DNA of 41,320 nucleotides from Nocardioides sp. (GCA_017354415.1 JAFMQY010000010.1:1-41320), one strand, 5' to 3'; counted from the stretch's first letter, positions 1-9,089 are shown. The notes: a model not told the origin generated them from the letters alone. Made by a program: numbers and translations.

Positions 1-120
1 GCGAGCGCCCGCGAGCGGAGGCCGCTTCGTCGGTGGTCGAGCCGGGCGAGCGCCCGCGAGCGGAGGCCGCTTCGTCGGTGGTCGAGCCGGGCGAGCGCCA
101 GCGAGCCCGTGTCGAGACCC
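1..120. repeat. Tandem 45-bp repeat of the TGGTCGAGC/GTGTCGAGACC family
   Basis: Bases 1-45 and 46-90 are identical 45-bp units. A third, diverged partial unit runs from 91 to about 120 and ends in GTGTCGAGACCC. The core TGGTCGAGC and the closing GTGTCGAGACC are roughly inverted copies, so each unit can form a stem. The array runs off the left edge, so its full length is unknown. Related copies recur in this window inside nrdJ and near 16773, 17436, 18628 and 25167. Confidence 0.85.
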
Positions 121-164
121 TGGGCGCGCAACCACACGCCGTACCCACGGGATAACCCACAGAC

Positions 165-200
165 CGCCCGGCGCGTAGTGGGGAAGCTGCGCGCCGGGCG
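165..200. other. 11-bp perfect inverted repeat in the nrdJ upstream region
   Basis: CGCCCGGCGCG (165-175) is exactly complementary to CGCGCCGGGCG (190-200), with a 14-nt loop. It lies about 100 bp upstream of the nrdJ start. It could be the terminator of an upstream gene or a leader hairpin. No U-run follows, so its role is open. Confidence 0.5.
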
Positions 201-300
201 TACCACTTCGCCTCTGACTGAGGCTGTCGGTGGTCGGCGAGATCATCGACGAGGAACACAGCAGGACCACAGCACGACAACGGGAGAACGAGGAGCGCAG

Positions 301-3300
301 ATGACCGAGACGGCGCACCCCGCCAAGGGTGCAGTGACGGCGAGCCAGGCAGGGAAGGGTTTGCAGATCGAGCGTGTCTTCAGCACGGCCGGCACCCACC
401 CGTACGACGAGATCACCTGGGAGCGCCGCGACGTCGTCCAGCAGAACTGGCGCACCGGGGAGACCGTCTTCGAGCAGCGCGGGGTGGAGTTCCCCGACTT
501 CTGGTCGGTCAACGCGAGCACCATCGTCACCACGAAGTACTTCCGCGGCGCGGTCGGCACCGAGCAGCGGGAGTGGAGCCTGAAGCAGATCGTCGACCGC
601 GTCGTGACGACCTACCGCGAGGCCGGCGAGGAGCACGGCTACTTCGCCTCCGCCGACGACGCCCAGGTCTTCGCCGACGAGCTCACCTGGCTGTTGGTCC
701 ACCAGTACTTCTCGTTCAACTCTCCGGTCTGGTTCAACGTCGGCACGCCGTCGCCTCAGCAGGTGAGTGCGTGCTTCATCCTCTCCGTCGACGACTCGAT
801 GGACTCGATCCTGAACTGGTACAAGGAGGAGGGCTTCATCTTCAAGGGCGGCTCAGGCGCCGGCCTCAACCTCTCCCGCATCAGGTCGTCGAAGGAGCTG
901 CTGTCCAGCGGCGGTACGGCGTCCGGCCCGGTGTCCTTCATGCGCGGGGCCGACGCCTCGGCCGGGACCATCAAGTCCGGTGGCGCGACGCGTCGTGCCG
1001 CGAAGATGGTCGTGCTCGACGTCGACCACCCCGACATCGAGGAGTTCGTCGAGACCAAGGCGCGCGAGGAGGACAAGATCCGCGCCCTGCGCGACGCCGG
1101 CTTCGACATGGACCTCGGCGGCAAGGACATCACGTCCGTGCAGTACCAGAACGCCAACAACTCCGTCCGTGTCAGCGACGAGTTCATGCGCGCGGTCGAG
1201 GACGGCACGTCGTTCGGGCTCAGGGCGCGCAAGACCGGCGAGGTGCTCGAGACCGTCGACGCCCGTGAGCTGTTCCGCAAGATCAGCCAGGCGGCGTGGG
1301 AGTGCGCCGACCCCGGCCTGCAGTACGACGACACCATCAACGACTGGCACACCAACCCCGAGACCGGCCGGATCACCGCAAGCAATCCATGCAGTGAGTA
1401 CATGTCGCTCGACAACTCCTCCTGCAACCTCGCGTCGCTCAACCTGCTGAAGTTCCTCCAGGACGACGACACCTTCGACGCCGCACTGTTCGGCAAGGCC
1501 GTCGAGCTGATCATCACCGCGATGGACATCTCGATCTGCTTCGCGGACTTCCCGACCGAGGCGATCGGCAAGACCACCCGCGACTACCGCCAGCTCGGTA
1601 TCGGTTATGCCAACCTCGGCGCGCTGCTCATGGCGATGGGGCTGGGCTACGACTCCGACGGCGGGCGCTCGATGGCCTCGTCGATCACGTCGCTGATGAC
1701 CGGCGCGTCGTACAAGAGGAGTGCGGAGCTGGCCGCGATCGTCGGTCCCTACGCCGGATATGCCCGCAACGCCGAGGCCCACCAGCGGGTGATGCGCAAG
1801 CACCAGGCCGCCAACGACGCCGTACGAACGCTGCACATCGAGGACGCCCGAGTACACACGCTGGCTACCCAGGCGTGGGCGAGGGTCGTGGAGCTGGGCA
1901 AGCACAACGGCTTCCGCAACGCCCAGGCGTCGGTGCTCGCGCCGACCGGGACCATCGGCTTCATGATGGACTGCGACACCACCGGCATCGAGCCCGACTT
2001 CTCGCTGGTGAAGTTCAAGAAGCTGGTCGGCGGCGGCTCGCTGCAGATCGTCAACCAGACCATCCCGCGGGCCCTGAAGAAGCTCGGGTACGACGAGGAG
2101 AAGATCGAGGCGATCGTCGCCTACATCGCGGAGCACGGTCACGTGATCGACGCGCCCGGCCTGAAGACCGAGCACTACGAGGTCTTCGACACCGCGATGG
2201 GCGCCCGGGCGCTCAAGCCGATGGGCCACGTCCGGATGATGGCGGCCGCCCAGCCGTTCCTGTCCGGCGCGATCTCCAAGACCGTGAACCTCCCCGAGAC
2301 CGCGACAGTAGAAGAGATTGAAGACATCTTCCGGCAGTCGTGGAAGCTCGGCCTCAAGGCCACCGCGGTCTACCGCGACAACTGCAAGGTCGGCCAGCCC
2401 CTCGCCGATGCCAAGGCGAAGTCCAGCTCCTCCTCGATGGTCGAGCCCGCGAGCGCAGCGAGCGGTGTCGAGACCCCGGAGCCGAAGACCATCGAGAAGG
2501 TCGTCTACCGCCCCACCCGCAAGCGCCTGCCCAAGTCCCGCGCCGCCCGCACCACGTCGTTCACCGTCGGCGGTGCCGAGGGCTACATGACCTCCGGCGC
2601 TCACGAGGACGGCGAGCTCGGCGAGATCTTCCTCAAGCTCGGCAAACAGGGCTCCACCCTCGCCGGCGTGATGGACGCCTTCTCGATCGCGGTGTCGATC
2701 GGCCTGCAGTACGGCGTCCCGCTGGAGACCTACGTCTCGAAGTTCACCAACCTGTCCTTCGAGCCCAACGGTCTCACCGACGACGCGGACATCCGGATGG
2801 CCAAGTCCCTGATGGACTACGTCTTCCGCCGCCTCGCCCTCGACTACCTCGACTTCGACTCCCGCCAGGCCCTCGGCATCTACTCCGCCGAAGAGCGCCA
2901 GCGCTACCTTGAGACCGGCTCCTACGAGCCCCCCGAGGACGAAGTCGGCAACCCGTCAGAGGTCATCGGCGACCTGAGCGCCCCCGACTCCGACTCCGAC
3001 ATCTCGGTGGTCGATCCGAGCGACGAAGGAGCCCGTGTCGAGACCCAAGACGCCGTCCTCGACGCCTCGGTGGTCGAGCCCACCGCAACCTCGGTGGTCG
3101 AGCCCACGAGCGCAGCGAGCGGTGTCGACACCCCGACAGCAGCAAAGCCCGCCCCAGCCGAAGCCCACACCTCCGCAGAACTCCTGGAGCAGATCACCGG
3201 CACCGCCGTCGACTCCCCCCTCTGCATGACCTGCGGCACCAAGATGCGCCCCGCCGGCTCCTGCTACGTCTGCGAAGGCTGCGGCAGCACCAGCGGATGC

Positions 3301-3306
3301 AGCTGA
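301..3306 (+). CDS. nrdJ: Adenosylcobalamin-dependent (class II) ribonucleoside-diphosphate reductase
   Basis: This enzyme reduces ribonucleotides to deoxyribonucleotides for DNA synthesis, using adenosylcobalamin to generate a thiyl radical; it is cytoplasmic. The 1001-aa product shows the family blocks in order: SPVWFNVG (about 141-148), SACFILSVDDS with Cys158, the active-site loop NPCSE with Cys364 and Glu366, then LAPTGTIGFMMDCDTTGIE. A C-terminal Cys-rich ribbon (CMTCGT...CYVCEGCG) matches the reducing tail of NrdJ proteins. The ATG at 301 was chosen over an upstream in-frame GTG at 109 because a GAACGAGGAG ribosome site precedes it and homology begins soon after. Two linkers (about residues 712-727 and 901-945) are low-complexity and are encoded by copies of the dispersed repeat. 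No B12 riboswitch was recognised upstream. Confidence 0.96.
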   Translation: MTETAHPAKGAVTASQAGKGLQIERVFSTAGTHPYDEITWERRDVVQQNWRTGETVFEQRGVEFPDFWSVNASTIVTTKYFRGAVGTEQREWSLKQIVDRVVTTYREAGEEHGYFASADDAQVFADELTWLLVHQYFSFNSPVWFNVGTPSPQQVSACFILSVDDSMDSILNWYKEEGFIFKGGSGAGLNLSRIRSSKELLSSGGTASGPVSFMRGADASAGTIKSGGATRRAAKMVVLDVDHPDIEEFVETKAREEDKIRALRDAGFDMDLGGKDITSVQYQNANNSVRVSDEFMRAVEDGTSFGLRARKTGEVLETVDARELFRKISQAAWECADPGLQYDDTINDWHTNPETGRITASNPCSEYMSLDNSSCNLASLNLLKFLQDDDTFDAALFGKAVELIITAMDISICFADFPTEAIGKTTRDYRQLGIGYANLGALLMAMGLGYDSDGGRSMASSITSLMTGASYKRSAELAAIVGPYAGYARNAEAHQRVMRKHQAANDAVRTLHIEDARVHTLATQAWARVVELGKHNGFRNAQASVLAPTGTIGFMMDCDTTGIEPDFSLVKFKKLVGGGSLQIVNQTIPRALKKLGYDEEKIEAIVAYIAEHGHVIDAPGLKTEHYEVFDTAMGARALKPMGHVRMMAAAQPFLSGAISKTVNLPETATVEEIEDIFRQSWKLGLKATAVYRDNCKVGQPLADAKAKSSSSSMVEPASAASGVETPEPKTIEKVVYRPTRKRLPKSRAARTTSFTVGGAEGYMTSGAHEDGELGEIFLKLGKQGSTLAGVMDAFSIAVSIGLQYGVPLETYVSKFTNLSFEPNGLTDDADIRMAKSLMDYVFRRLALDYLDFDSRQALGIYSAEERQRYLETGSYEPPEDEVGNPSEVIGDLSAPDSDSDISVVDPSDEGARVETQDAVLDASVVEPTATSVVEPTSAASGVDTPTAAKPAPAEAHTSAELLEQITGTAVDSPLCMTCGTKMRPAGSCYVCEGCGSTSGCS
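2438..2477 (+). repeat. Dispersed repeat copy inside nrdJ (first linker)
   Basis: The stretch starts TGGTCGAGC, passes through GAGCGCAGCGAGC and ends GTGTCGAGACCCC. It is the same arrangement as the array at 1-120 but shorter. It is read in frame and encodes VEPASAASGVETP in a non-conserved Ser-rich linker of NrdJ. Confidence 0.8.
3003..3134 (+). repeat. Cluster of dispersed repeat copies inside nrdJ (second linker)
   Basis: Three TGGTCGA(G/T)C cores occur within about 130 bp, two of them closed by GTGTCGA(G/C)ACCC. All are in the nrdJ reading frame, giving SVVDPS, SVVEPTAT and SVVEPTSAASGVDTP. The cluster lies between the end of the catalytic core and the C-terminal Cys ribbon, where extra length is presumably tolerated. 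Confidence 0.8.
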
Positions 3307-3323
3307 TGGTGGTTATCACCGTT

Positions 3324-3364
3324 CTGTCCCGGATTCGCACAGTTTCCGTCCCAGATTCTCACTG
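3324..3364. repeat. Two imperfect 19-bp direct repeats, possible insertion-sequence end
   Basis: CTGTCCCGGATTCGCACAG (3324-3342) and CCGTCCCAGATTCTCACTG (3346-3364) match at 15 of 19 positions with a 22-bp period. Paired repeats of this sort are typical of transposase-binding ends. The truncated helicase begins immediately afterwards. No transposase gene remains, so assignment to a mobile element is an inference. Confidence 0.35.
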
Positions 3365-3372
3365 AATCTGTC

Positions 3373-3858
3373 TTGCGGAACACGCGACAGGTGTACAACG
3401 CCTTCGGCCCGCTCGCCCCTAGCCGCATGTACGCGCGCGGCGGTGAGGGACCCGACGTACGGTTCGTCGCGACGACGACCGAGGGCGCGCTCGACGCCGC
3501 GGACGATGAGGTGGTTGCGCTGCTCGACGAGGGCTGGGATCCCTCCAACATCGCGCTGCTGACCACCGGCCGTCGCCATCCCGAGCAGCAGGCGCAGACG
3601 GACCGGTACGGCCAGGTCGGCTACTGGCGCAGCTTCTGGGAGGGCGAGGACGTGTTCTACGGACACGTTCTCGGCAGCAAGGGCCTCGAGCGCGCGGCCG
3701 TCGTGCTCTGCATCAACGGGGCCGGCGATCGCGACCGGGCACGCGAGAGGTTGTACGTCGGGATGTCCCGCGCCACCGACGTGCTCGTGGTCGTCGGCGA
3801 CCCGGCCGTCGTACGCCGGATCGGAGGCGACGAGGTGGCCAGGCGGCTCGGCCTCTGA
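3373..3858 (+). pseudogene. C-terminal remnant of a UvrD/Rep-type ATP-dependent helicase
   Basis: The 161-aa frame matches only the last part of a superfamily 1 helicase. It begins at the RNTRQ motif, passes through VLGSKGLERAAVVL (motif V region) and ends with RLYVGMSRATDVLVVVGDP (motif VI, with the nucleotide-contacting Arg). Walker A, Walker B and all of domain 1A are absent, whereas intact relatives are several hundred residues long. The frame is open back to the nrdJ stop but is helicase-like only from about 3373. A TTG there is the only candidate start and lacks a ribosome site. The 5' part was probably lost by insertion or deletion near the repeat pair at 3324-3364. The fragment alone could not hydrolyse ATP. 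Confidence 0.75.
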
Positions 3859-4278
3859 TCACCGAACCTCGTGTCTCGACGACGACCCGGATCCGGATCC
3901 GAGTTGATCGGCCGGCACAGTGCGTCGCCGTGCTCGGACTCGGCATAGGCGACCTGCGAGCGCTGCGTTCGTTGTGTCGGGGGTGCGACGTATGGTGCGG
4001 CCGCCGAACGAAGCAGTCTGTCGTGGCGACTGCTCGCCGGCGAACCGGCCGTCGGCGACACGGCAACGCTGTCCCCGACGTCGGCTGCCCTCGTGGCAGG
4101 GACCGAGATGTGGAAACAGGGTTGACCTTGATTCGAACATATGTTTGAATGACCGGTAGGTCGGAGTGATACTGATAGCTGGGACTCCTTCCGGGCATCT
4201 CCTTCCAGGAGCGGCCGCCCCTCTCACCGGGCACGCTGCCATCGACACGTGAAACCTGAGTACTGATCGTCCGTCGAT
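3859..4278. other. Intergenic region ahead of the HNH nuclease gene
   Basis: No convincing gene was found in these 420 bases. The first 250 bases hold only short unsupported frames. The last 160 bases carry a promoter with an SOS box (4122-4150) and a leader of roughly 120 nt. The frame of the nuclease is closed by a TGA at 4264, so the gene cannot start further upstream. Confidence 0.6.
4122..4150 (+). promoter_or_regulatory. LexA-controlled promoter (SOS box within a -35/-10 spacer)
   Basis: TCGAACATATGTTTGA at 4133-4148 matches the actinobacterial SOS box TCGAAC-N4-GTTCGA with one mismatch. A -35-like TTGACC (4122-4127) and a -10-like TTGAAT (4145-4150) are 17 bp apart, so LexA bound here would block RNA polymerase. 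The site is about 130 bp upstream of the HNH nuclease gene and points at it. Confidence 0.75.
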
Positions 4279-5529
4279 GTGGGGGTGCCCGTGGGTCCGC
4301 AGCCGCTGGGAGTGCACCCGATCCTGGTCTGCACCGACGTGGTCGAGCAGGCCTTGAACGACGCCCTGGGCGCGGACCCGGCGTTCATGCGGGCCGACGA
4401 GAAGGCCGAGGCACTGCGGCGCCTGAGCCGGCTCGGCGACCAGGTGACGGCGCTGCGGCTGCGGGTGATGACCGGCGCCGGCGAGCTGGCAGAGGCGACG
4501 GCGGACCACACGGTGGCGACCTGGTTGGCGTGCGAGACCCGCACCGACCCTCGGGCACAGTCCGGTGACCTCGCCTTGGCGCGCGCTCTGGAACGACGGT
4601 GGACACGTCTGGCTGCGGCGGTGGCCGACGGCTCTGTCAACCTCGCTCAGGCCCGGGTGATCGTCCAGGCGTTGGAGGACCTGCCCGAGAACGACGTGGG
4701 TCGCGAGGTGATGGAGACAGCGGAGGAGGCGTTGGTCGGGTACGCCGGCACGTATGGCCCGCGGGAGCTGCGGCGATTGGGTCGCCGGATCCTCGAGGTC
4801 GCTGCCCCCGACGCCTGCGAGGAGGCCGAGGGCAAGTCGTTGGAGCGAGAGGAACGCCGTGCCGCCGGTGCCACCAGCCTGAGCATGCACCGGCTCGGCG
4901 ACGGAACCACTCGCGTGGCCGGGCGGCTCCCGGATGCGGTCGCAGACCGGCTGCGGACCTACCTCGAGGCGTACACGTCACCCCGGCACCGCGGTATCGG
5001 GGATGGAGACTCCGTGCCGCCGCGCCGCCGGCTGGGAGAGGCGTTCGGGGCGTTCCTGGAGGCAGTGGACCCGGCCCGAATGCCCCTGCACGGCGGGGAC
5101 GCAACGACCGTGCTGGTCACCATCGACGTGGAGACTCTGCAGTCGCGGCTGGCCGGGGCGGGTCTGGTCGGGGAGGAGCCGATCAGCGCCGCCCAGGCCC
5201 GGCGCTTGGCGTGTACCGCCGAGATCATCCCGGTCGTGCTGGGTGGAAAGTCCGACGTGCTCGACCTCGGCCGTTCCCGGCGGCTGTTCAGCCCGGCGCA
5301 GCGCAAGGCCATGGCCGTGCGCGACCGGCGCTGCCGGGCCGAGGGTTGCGCCATCCCCGCCGCCTGGTGCGAGGCCCACCATGCCACCAACCCCTGGAGC
5401 CGAGGCGGCCGCACCGACCTCGCAGACGGGGTCCTGTTCTGCTCGTGGCACCACCGCCGCGCCCACGACCCCGGATACGACACCCGCCGACTGTGTGACG
5501 GCGACCACCGGTTCCACCGACGGACGTGA
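4279..5529 (+). CDS. DUF222 / HNH endonuclease signature protein (13E12-repeat family type)
   Basis: The 416-aa protein has an N-terminal DUF222 region of helical segments (to about residue 300) and a C-terminal HNH nuclease domain (about 350-395). The HNH part shows CRAEGC, then the catalytic-type EAHHATNPWSRGG, and closes with LFCSWHHRRAH, so both metal-binding Cys/His sets are present. Members are multicopy in actinobacteria and their biological role is poorly known; DNA cleavage is inferred from the HNH motif. The GTG at 4279 is the first possible start after an in-frame stop at 4264; in-frame GTGs at 4285 and 4291 are alternatives. An SOS box overlaps the upstream promoter, so expression after DNA damage is likely. 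No partner gene is co-directional within 200 bp. Confidence 0.88.
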   Translation: MGVPVGPQPLGVHPILVCTDVVEQALNDALGADPAFMRADEKAEALRRLSRLGDQVTALRLRVMTGAGELAEATADHTVATWLACETRTDPRAQSGDLALARALERRWTRLAAAVADGSVNLAQARVIVQALEDLPENDVGREVMETAEEALVGYAGTYGPRELRRLGRRILEVAAPDACEEAEGKSLEREERRAAGATSLSMHRLGDGTTRVAGRLPDAVADRLRTYLEAYTSPRHRGIGDGDSVPPRRRLGEAFGAFLEAVDPARMPLHGGDATTVLVTIDVETLQSRLAGAGLVGEEPISAAQARRLACTAEIIPVVLGGKSDVLDLGRSRRLFSPAQRKAMAVRDRRCRAEGCAIPAAWCEAHHATNPWSRGGRTDLADGVLFCSWHHRRAHDPGYDTRRLCDGDHRFHRRT

Positions 5530-5764
5530 TGAGCGGGGTCAGACGAAGACGTCGCTGCGGTCATGACCTGTGGATGGCCCCTCCACGGTGTCGGCGGCTC
5601 ACGGCATGATCGGCGCTGGCTCCCGCGAGTGCCCCGACGAGATGAGGACAGATGGAGATCGCGACGATGCCGCCACGCTGGCGACCGGGCCCTGTCGCCA
5701 ACCGGACATGGCCGCCGACGTCGCGGTCTCGGTCGGAGTTGGCTGACGGCAGGTCCCTCGACCG

Positions 5765-8700
5765 ATGACCCCTCCTTCTGTGCCCCATTCGGTGGTCGAC
5801 GACTTCTTCGACCGCGAGACGGTACGCCGCGGCCGCGCGTACGCCACCGAGGGTCATGTCCTCGATCACGAGGTGAGGACGCACACCGGCGGCGTGTCGA
5901 TCGCAGGCAGGGTTATGGGCAGCTGCCCGACGCCGTACGAGGTCGAGGTGTTCGTCGAGCTCGATGGTGCTCCGGTGTCGGTGTGCGCCGAGTGCACGTG
6001 CCCGGTGGGGCTCGAGTGCAAGCATGCGGTGGCGCTGATCATGGCCGCCTCGTCCTCGCCGTTGGCGCCGGCGCCGCGCTGGGCCTCGCTGCTCGAACAC
6101 TCGCTCGGCGAGCTCGAGCAGAGTCCGCAACCTGGAGCCCTCCGCATCCCGTTGGGCCTCCAGCTCGATCACAAGCTTTCCCAGCATCGCTGGCAGTCTG
6201 ACCCTGTCAGGTCGCTCCAGATTCGGCCGGTCAAGCGTGGCAAGCGCGAGGCCTGGGTGAAGAGCGGGGTGGGCTGGTCCGACGTCGTCTACTCCCTGCC
6301 CTACCGCCATGAGCACGACCCCGACCAGCTGGCCGTCCTCGCCGAGATGGCCGCCGCCTTCGGCAGCGGCTACGGCCAGCATCTCGACCTGGTGCGGCTC
6401 AGCCCGCTGGTATGGCCGCTCCTGCGCCGGGCACGCGACGTCGGCATCGAGCTCGTGCCCGGCGCGGGGCTCACGTCGCTGAAGCTGGCGGACGGTCCGG
6501 TGGCGGTCGAGGCCGACATGACCAGCTCCGGCGGGGAGATCGAGGTCCGCTTCGGCATCCGGTACGACGACACGTGGTGGCCGGGCGACGGTCGCGACAT
6601 CGTGTTTCTCGGCGGGAGCGGGTACGGCGTGCTGGCCGCGGGTGCGCACGGAGCGGCACTGTTGCACTCCGTGCCACCACCCGGGCAGCGCAGGACCCCG
6701 CACTTCGAGCTCACGCTCGCGCCGCTGGCCGCGCCGGTGCCCGGACGTGTCCAGTCTCTGGTGGGTGACGCGCCCCTCGTCGTGCCCCGGCGCGACCGCG
6801 CGACCTTCGTCGACGACTTCCTTCCCCGGCTGCGACGTCAGCTGCCGACCGGGTCTCACGACGCGTCGCTGGCGATCCCGGACGAGGTTCCGCCGCGACT
6901 GCTGCTGATGATCGGCTGGCGGGCCACGCACGAGATCGAGACGTCGTGGTCCTGGCAGTACGCCGGCTCCTCGGACCACCGCTACGCCATCAACAGCTTC
7001 GACGGGCTCAGGACGGTGCGCAACGTGCTCGCCGAGCGAGCCGTGCTCGACGAGCTGGACCTGACTGGGCGTTCCCATGGGCGGATGGTCGATCCGAGCG
7101 GAGAGCCGATCGCTCGACAGACCTGGGCCGGACGCGAGCTGCTGGTCTTCGCCAACCAGGTGCTGCCGTCGCTGCGTGAGAGCGGCCTCGTGGAGGTCGA
7201 GGAGACCGGTGAGCAGCCCGACTACCGCGAGGCGGATGGCGACCCCGAGGTCTTCTTCGAGCTCGGCGACGACGCAGCCACCGACTGGCTCGACCTGACC
7301 GTGCGGATCACCGTCGACGACGAGGAGGTCCCGCTGGCGACCGTACTGGCGTGCCTCACCGTCGGCAGCGAGCTGGTCTTCACCCCGAGCGGACGGCACG
7401 TCCCGGCCGACCATCCTGCCTTCGCCAAGCTCGCCGACCTGGTGGCCGCTGCCGGGCAGCTCATCGACCAGCCGTCCGACGGGGTGCGTGTCGGCCGGCG
7501 CGACCTCAGCCTGTGGGGCGAGCTGGCCGAGGCGGGGGTGGTCGACGAGCAGGCGGCCCACTGGGTCGAGGCCGCGCAAGCGCTCCGCCATCTTGATCGG
7601 CTGCCCGAAGTGGCGCCGTCCGGGCTGAAGTCCGAGCTGCGCGGCTACCAACGCTCCGGGCTGCAGTGGCTGGCGTTCCTGTGGCAGGCCGGGCTGGGCG
7701 GGATCCTCGCCGACGACATGGGCCTCGGCAAGACCCTGCAGGCACTGGCGCTGGTCAGCCACGCCCGCGAGTCGGCCGCCGCGCCCTTCCTGGTCGTGGC
7801 CCCGACCAGTGTGGTCTCCGCGTGGGCGCACGAGGCGGCAGCGCACGTGCCGGGCCTGGTCGTGCGCACGGTCACGGCCTCGGCCGCCCGGCGCGGGGAG
7901 ACGCTCCCTGAGCTGCTCTCGGGCGCCGACCTCGTGGTCACGTCGTACACGCTGTTCCGGCTCGAGGTCGACGCCTACGCCGGACAGGACTGGGGCGGAC
8001 TGATCCTCGACGAGGCGCAGCAGATCAAGAACCACCAGGGCCGGACCTACCACGCGGTGCGCGAACTGGACGTGCCGTTCCGCCTGGCGCTGACAGGTAC
8101 GCCGTTCGAGAACCGGCTGATGGAGCTCTGGTCCCTGTTGTCGGTGGTCGCGCCCGGGCTCTACCCGTGGCCGAGGAAGTTCAAGGAGCTGGTCGCCACA
8201 CCGGTGGAGCGGCAGGGGGACGCCGCCGCGCTGGAGCGCTTCCGGCGACGGATCCGGCCGTTCCTGCTGCGGCGGACCAAGGAGATGGTGGCCGCGGACC
8301 TCCCGCCCAAGCAGGAGCAGGTGCTGGAGGTCGACCTCAACGCCAGGCACCGCACGCTCTACGACACCCACTTGCAGCGCGAGCGACAGACGGTGCTCGG
8401 GCTGGTCGATGACTTCGAGCACAACCGGATCGCGATCTTCCGGGCGTTGACCCGACTGCGTCTGCTCAGCCTCGATCCCGCGCTGCTCGATCCCGGGCAC
8501 GACGCGGTGGGCTCGGCCAAGCTCGAGGCGTTGGTCGAACACCTGCGCGAGCTCATCAGCGAGGGTCACCGGGCGTTGGTCTTCAGCCAGTTCACGTCGT
8601 ATCTCGGCCGGGTCCGCGACCGGCTCACCCGAGAGGACATCGGCTACGCCTACCTCGACGGGAAGACCCGCCGGCGCGCCGACGTCATCGACGGGTTCAA

Positions 8701-9019
8701 GAACGGCGACGCGCCGGTGTTCCTGATCAGCCTCAAGGCCGGTGGTGTGGGGCTGACACTCACCGAGGCCGACTACGTGTTCGTGCTCGACCCCTGGTGG
8801 AACCCCGCTGTCGAGGCGCAAGCGGTCGACCGCACCCACCGGATCGGACAGCACCGCGCCGTCATGGTCTACCGCCTGGTCGCGACCGACACCATCGAGC
8901 AGAAGGTGATGGAGCTCAAGGAGCGGAAGGCCGCGCTGTTCGCGCAGGTGATCGACGGCGACGGGGCCATGGCGGCAGACATCACCGCCGACGATGTCCG
9001 TGCCATCTTCGACGGGTGA
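5765..9019 (+). CDS. SWIM zinc-finger SNF2-family DEAD/DEAH helicase
   Basis: The 1084-aa protein carries a SWIM finger near residues 77-90 (CTCPVGLECKH, the CxC...CxH pattern), a long middle region, and then a full SNF2 ATPase. Walker A is DDMGLGKT (about 650-657), Walker B is LILDEAQ (about 745-751), motif III is LTGTPFENRLMELWSLL, and motifs V-VI are KAGGVGLTLTEA and DRTHRIGQ (about 1020-1028). SNF2 enzymes translocate on double-stranded DNA and remodel nucleoprotein; SWIM fingers bind nucleic acid or protein. It is a bacterial RapA/HepA-like relative, and its substrate is unknown. The next gene starts 70 bp after its stop on the same strand, so the two are probably one transcription unit. 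Confidence 0.93.
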   Translation: MTPPSVPHSVVDDFFDRETVRRGRAYATEGHVLDHEVRTHTGGVSIAGRVMGSCPTPYEVEVFVELDGAPVSVCAECTCPVGLECKHAVALIMAASSSPLAPAPRWASLLEHSLGELEQSPQPGALRIPLGLQLDHKLSQHRWQSDPVRSLQIRPVKRGKREAWVKSGVGWSDVVYSLPYRHEHDPDQLAVLAEMAAAFGSGYGQHLDLVRLSPLVWPLLRRARDVGIELVPGAGLTSLKLADGPVAVEADMTSSGGEIEVRFGIRYDDTWWPGDGRDIVFLGGSGYGVLAAGAHGAALLHSVPPPGQRRTPHFELTLAPLAAPVPGRVQSLVGDAPLVVPRRDRATFVDDFLPRLRRQLPTGSHDASLAIPDEVPPRLLLMIGWRATHEIETSWSWQYAGSSDHRYAINSFDGLRTVRNVLAERAVLDELDLTGRSHGRMVDPSGEPIARQTWAGRELLVFANQVLPSLRESGLVEVEETGEQPDYREADGDPEVFFELGDDAATDWLDLTVRITVDDEEVPLATVLACLTVGSELVFTPSGRHVPADHPAFAKLADLVAAAGQLIDQPSDGVRVGRRDLSLWGELAEAGVVDEQAAHWVEAAQALRHLDRLPEVAPSGLKSELRGYQRSGLQWLAFLWQAGLGGILADDMGLGKTLQALALVSHARESAAAPFLVVAPTSVVSAWAHEAAAHVPGLVVRTVTASAARRGETLPELLSGADLVVTSYTLFRLEVDAYAGQDWGGLILDEAQQIKNHQGRTYHAVRELDVPFRLALTGTPFENRLMELWSLLSVVAPGLYPWPRKFKELVATPVERQGDAAALERFRRRIRPFLLRRTKEMVAADLPPKQEQVLEVDLNARHRTLYDTHLQRERQTVLGLVDDFEHNRIAIFRALTRLRLLSLDPALLDPGHDAVGSAKLEALVEHLRELISEGHRALVFSQFTSYLGRVRDRLTREDIGYAYLDGKTRRRADVIDGFKNGDAPVFLISLKAGGVGLTLTEADYVFVLDPWWNPAVEAQAVDRTHRIGQHRAVMVYRLVATDTIEQKVMELKERKAALFAQVIDGDGAMAADITADDVRAIFDG

Positions 9020-9089
9020 CCAGCCGAGCCCCGTCCGGGCCGCCGCGACGGGTAGCGCTCCAGACCGTCGCCGTCCGTTGGGTGTGGCC

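Noticed and set aside
1..120. CRISPR array
   Set aside because: The 45-bp units are contiguous with no variable spacers, and the unit is a dispersed palindromic element also found within genes.
121..300. Adenosylcobalamin riboswitch upstream of nrdJ
   Set aside because: A B12 box and the paired stem architecture were looked for and not found. Only an isolated 11-bp stem is present.
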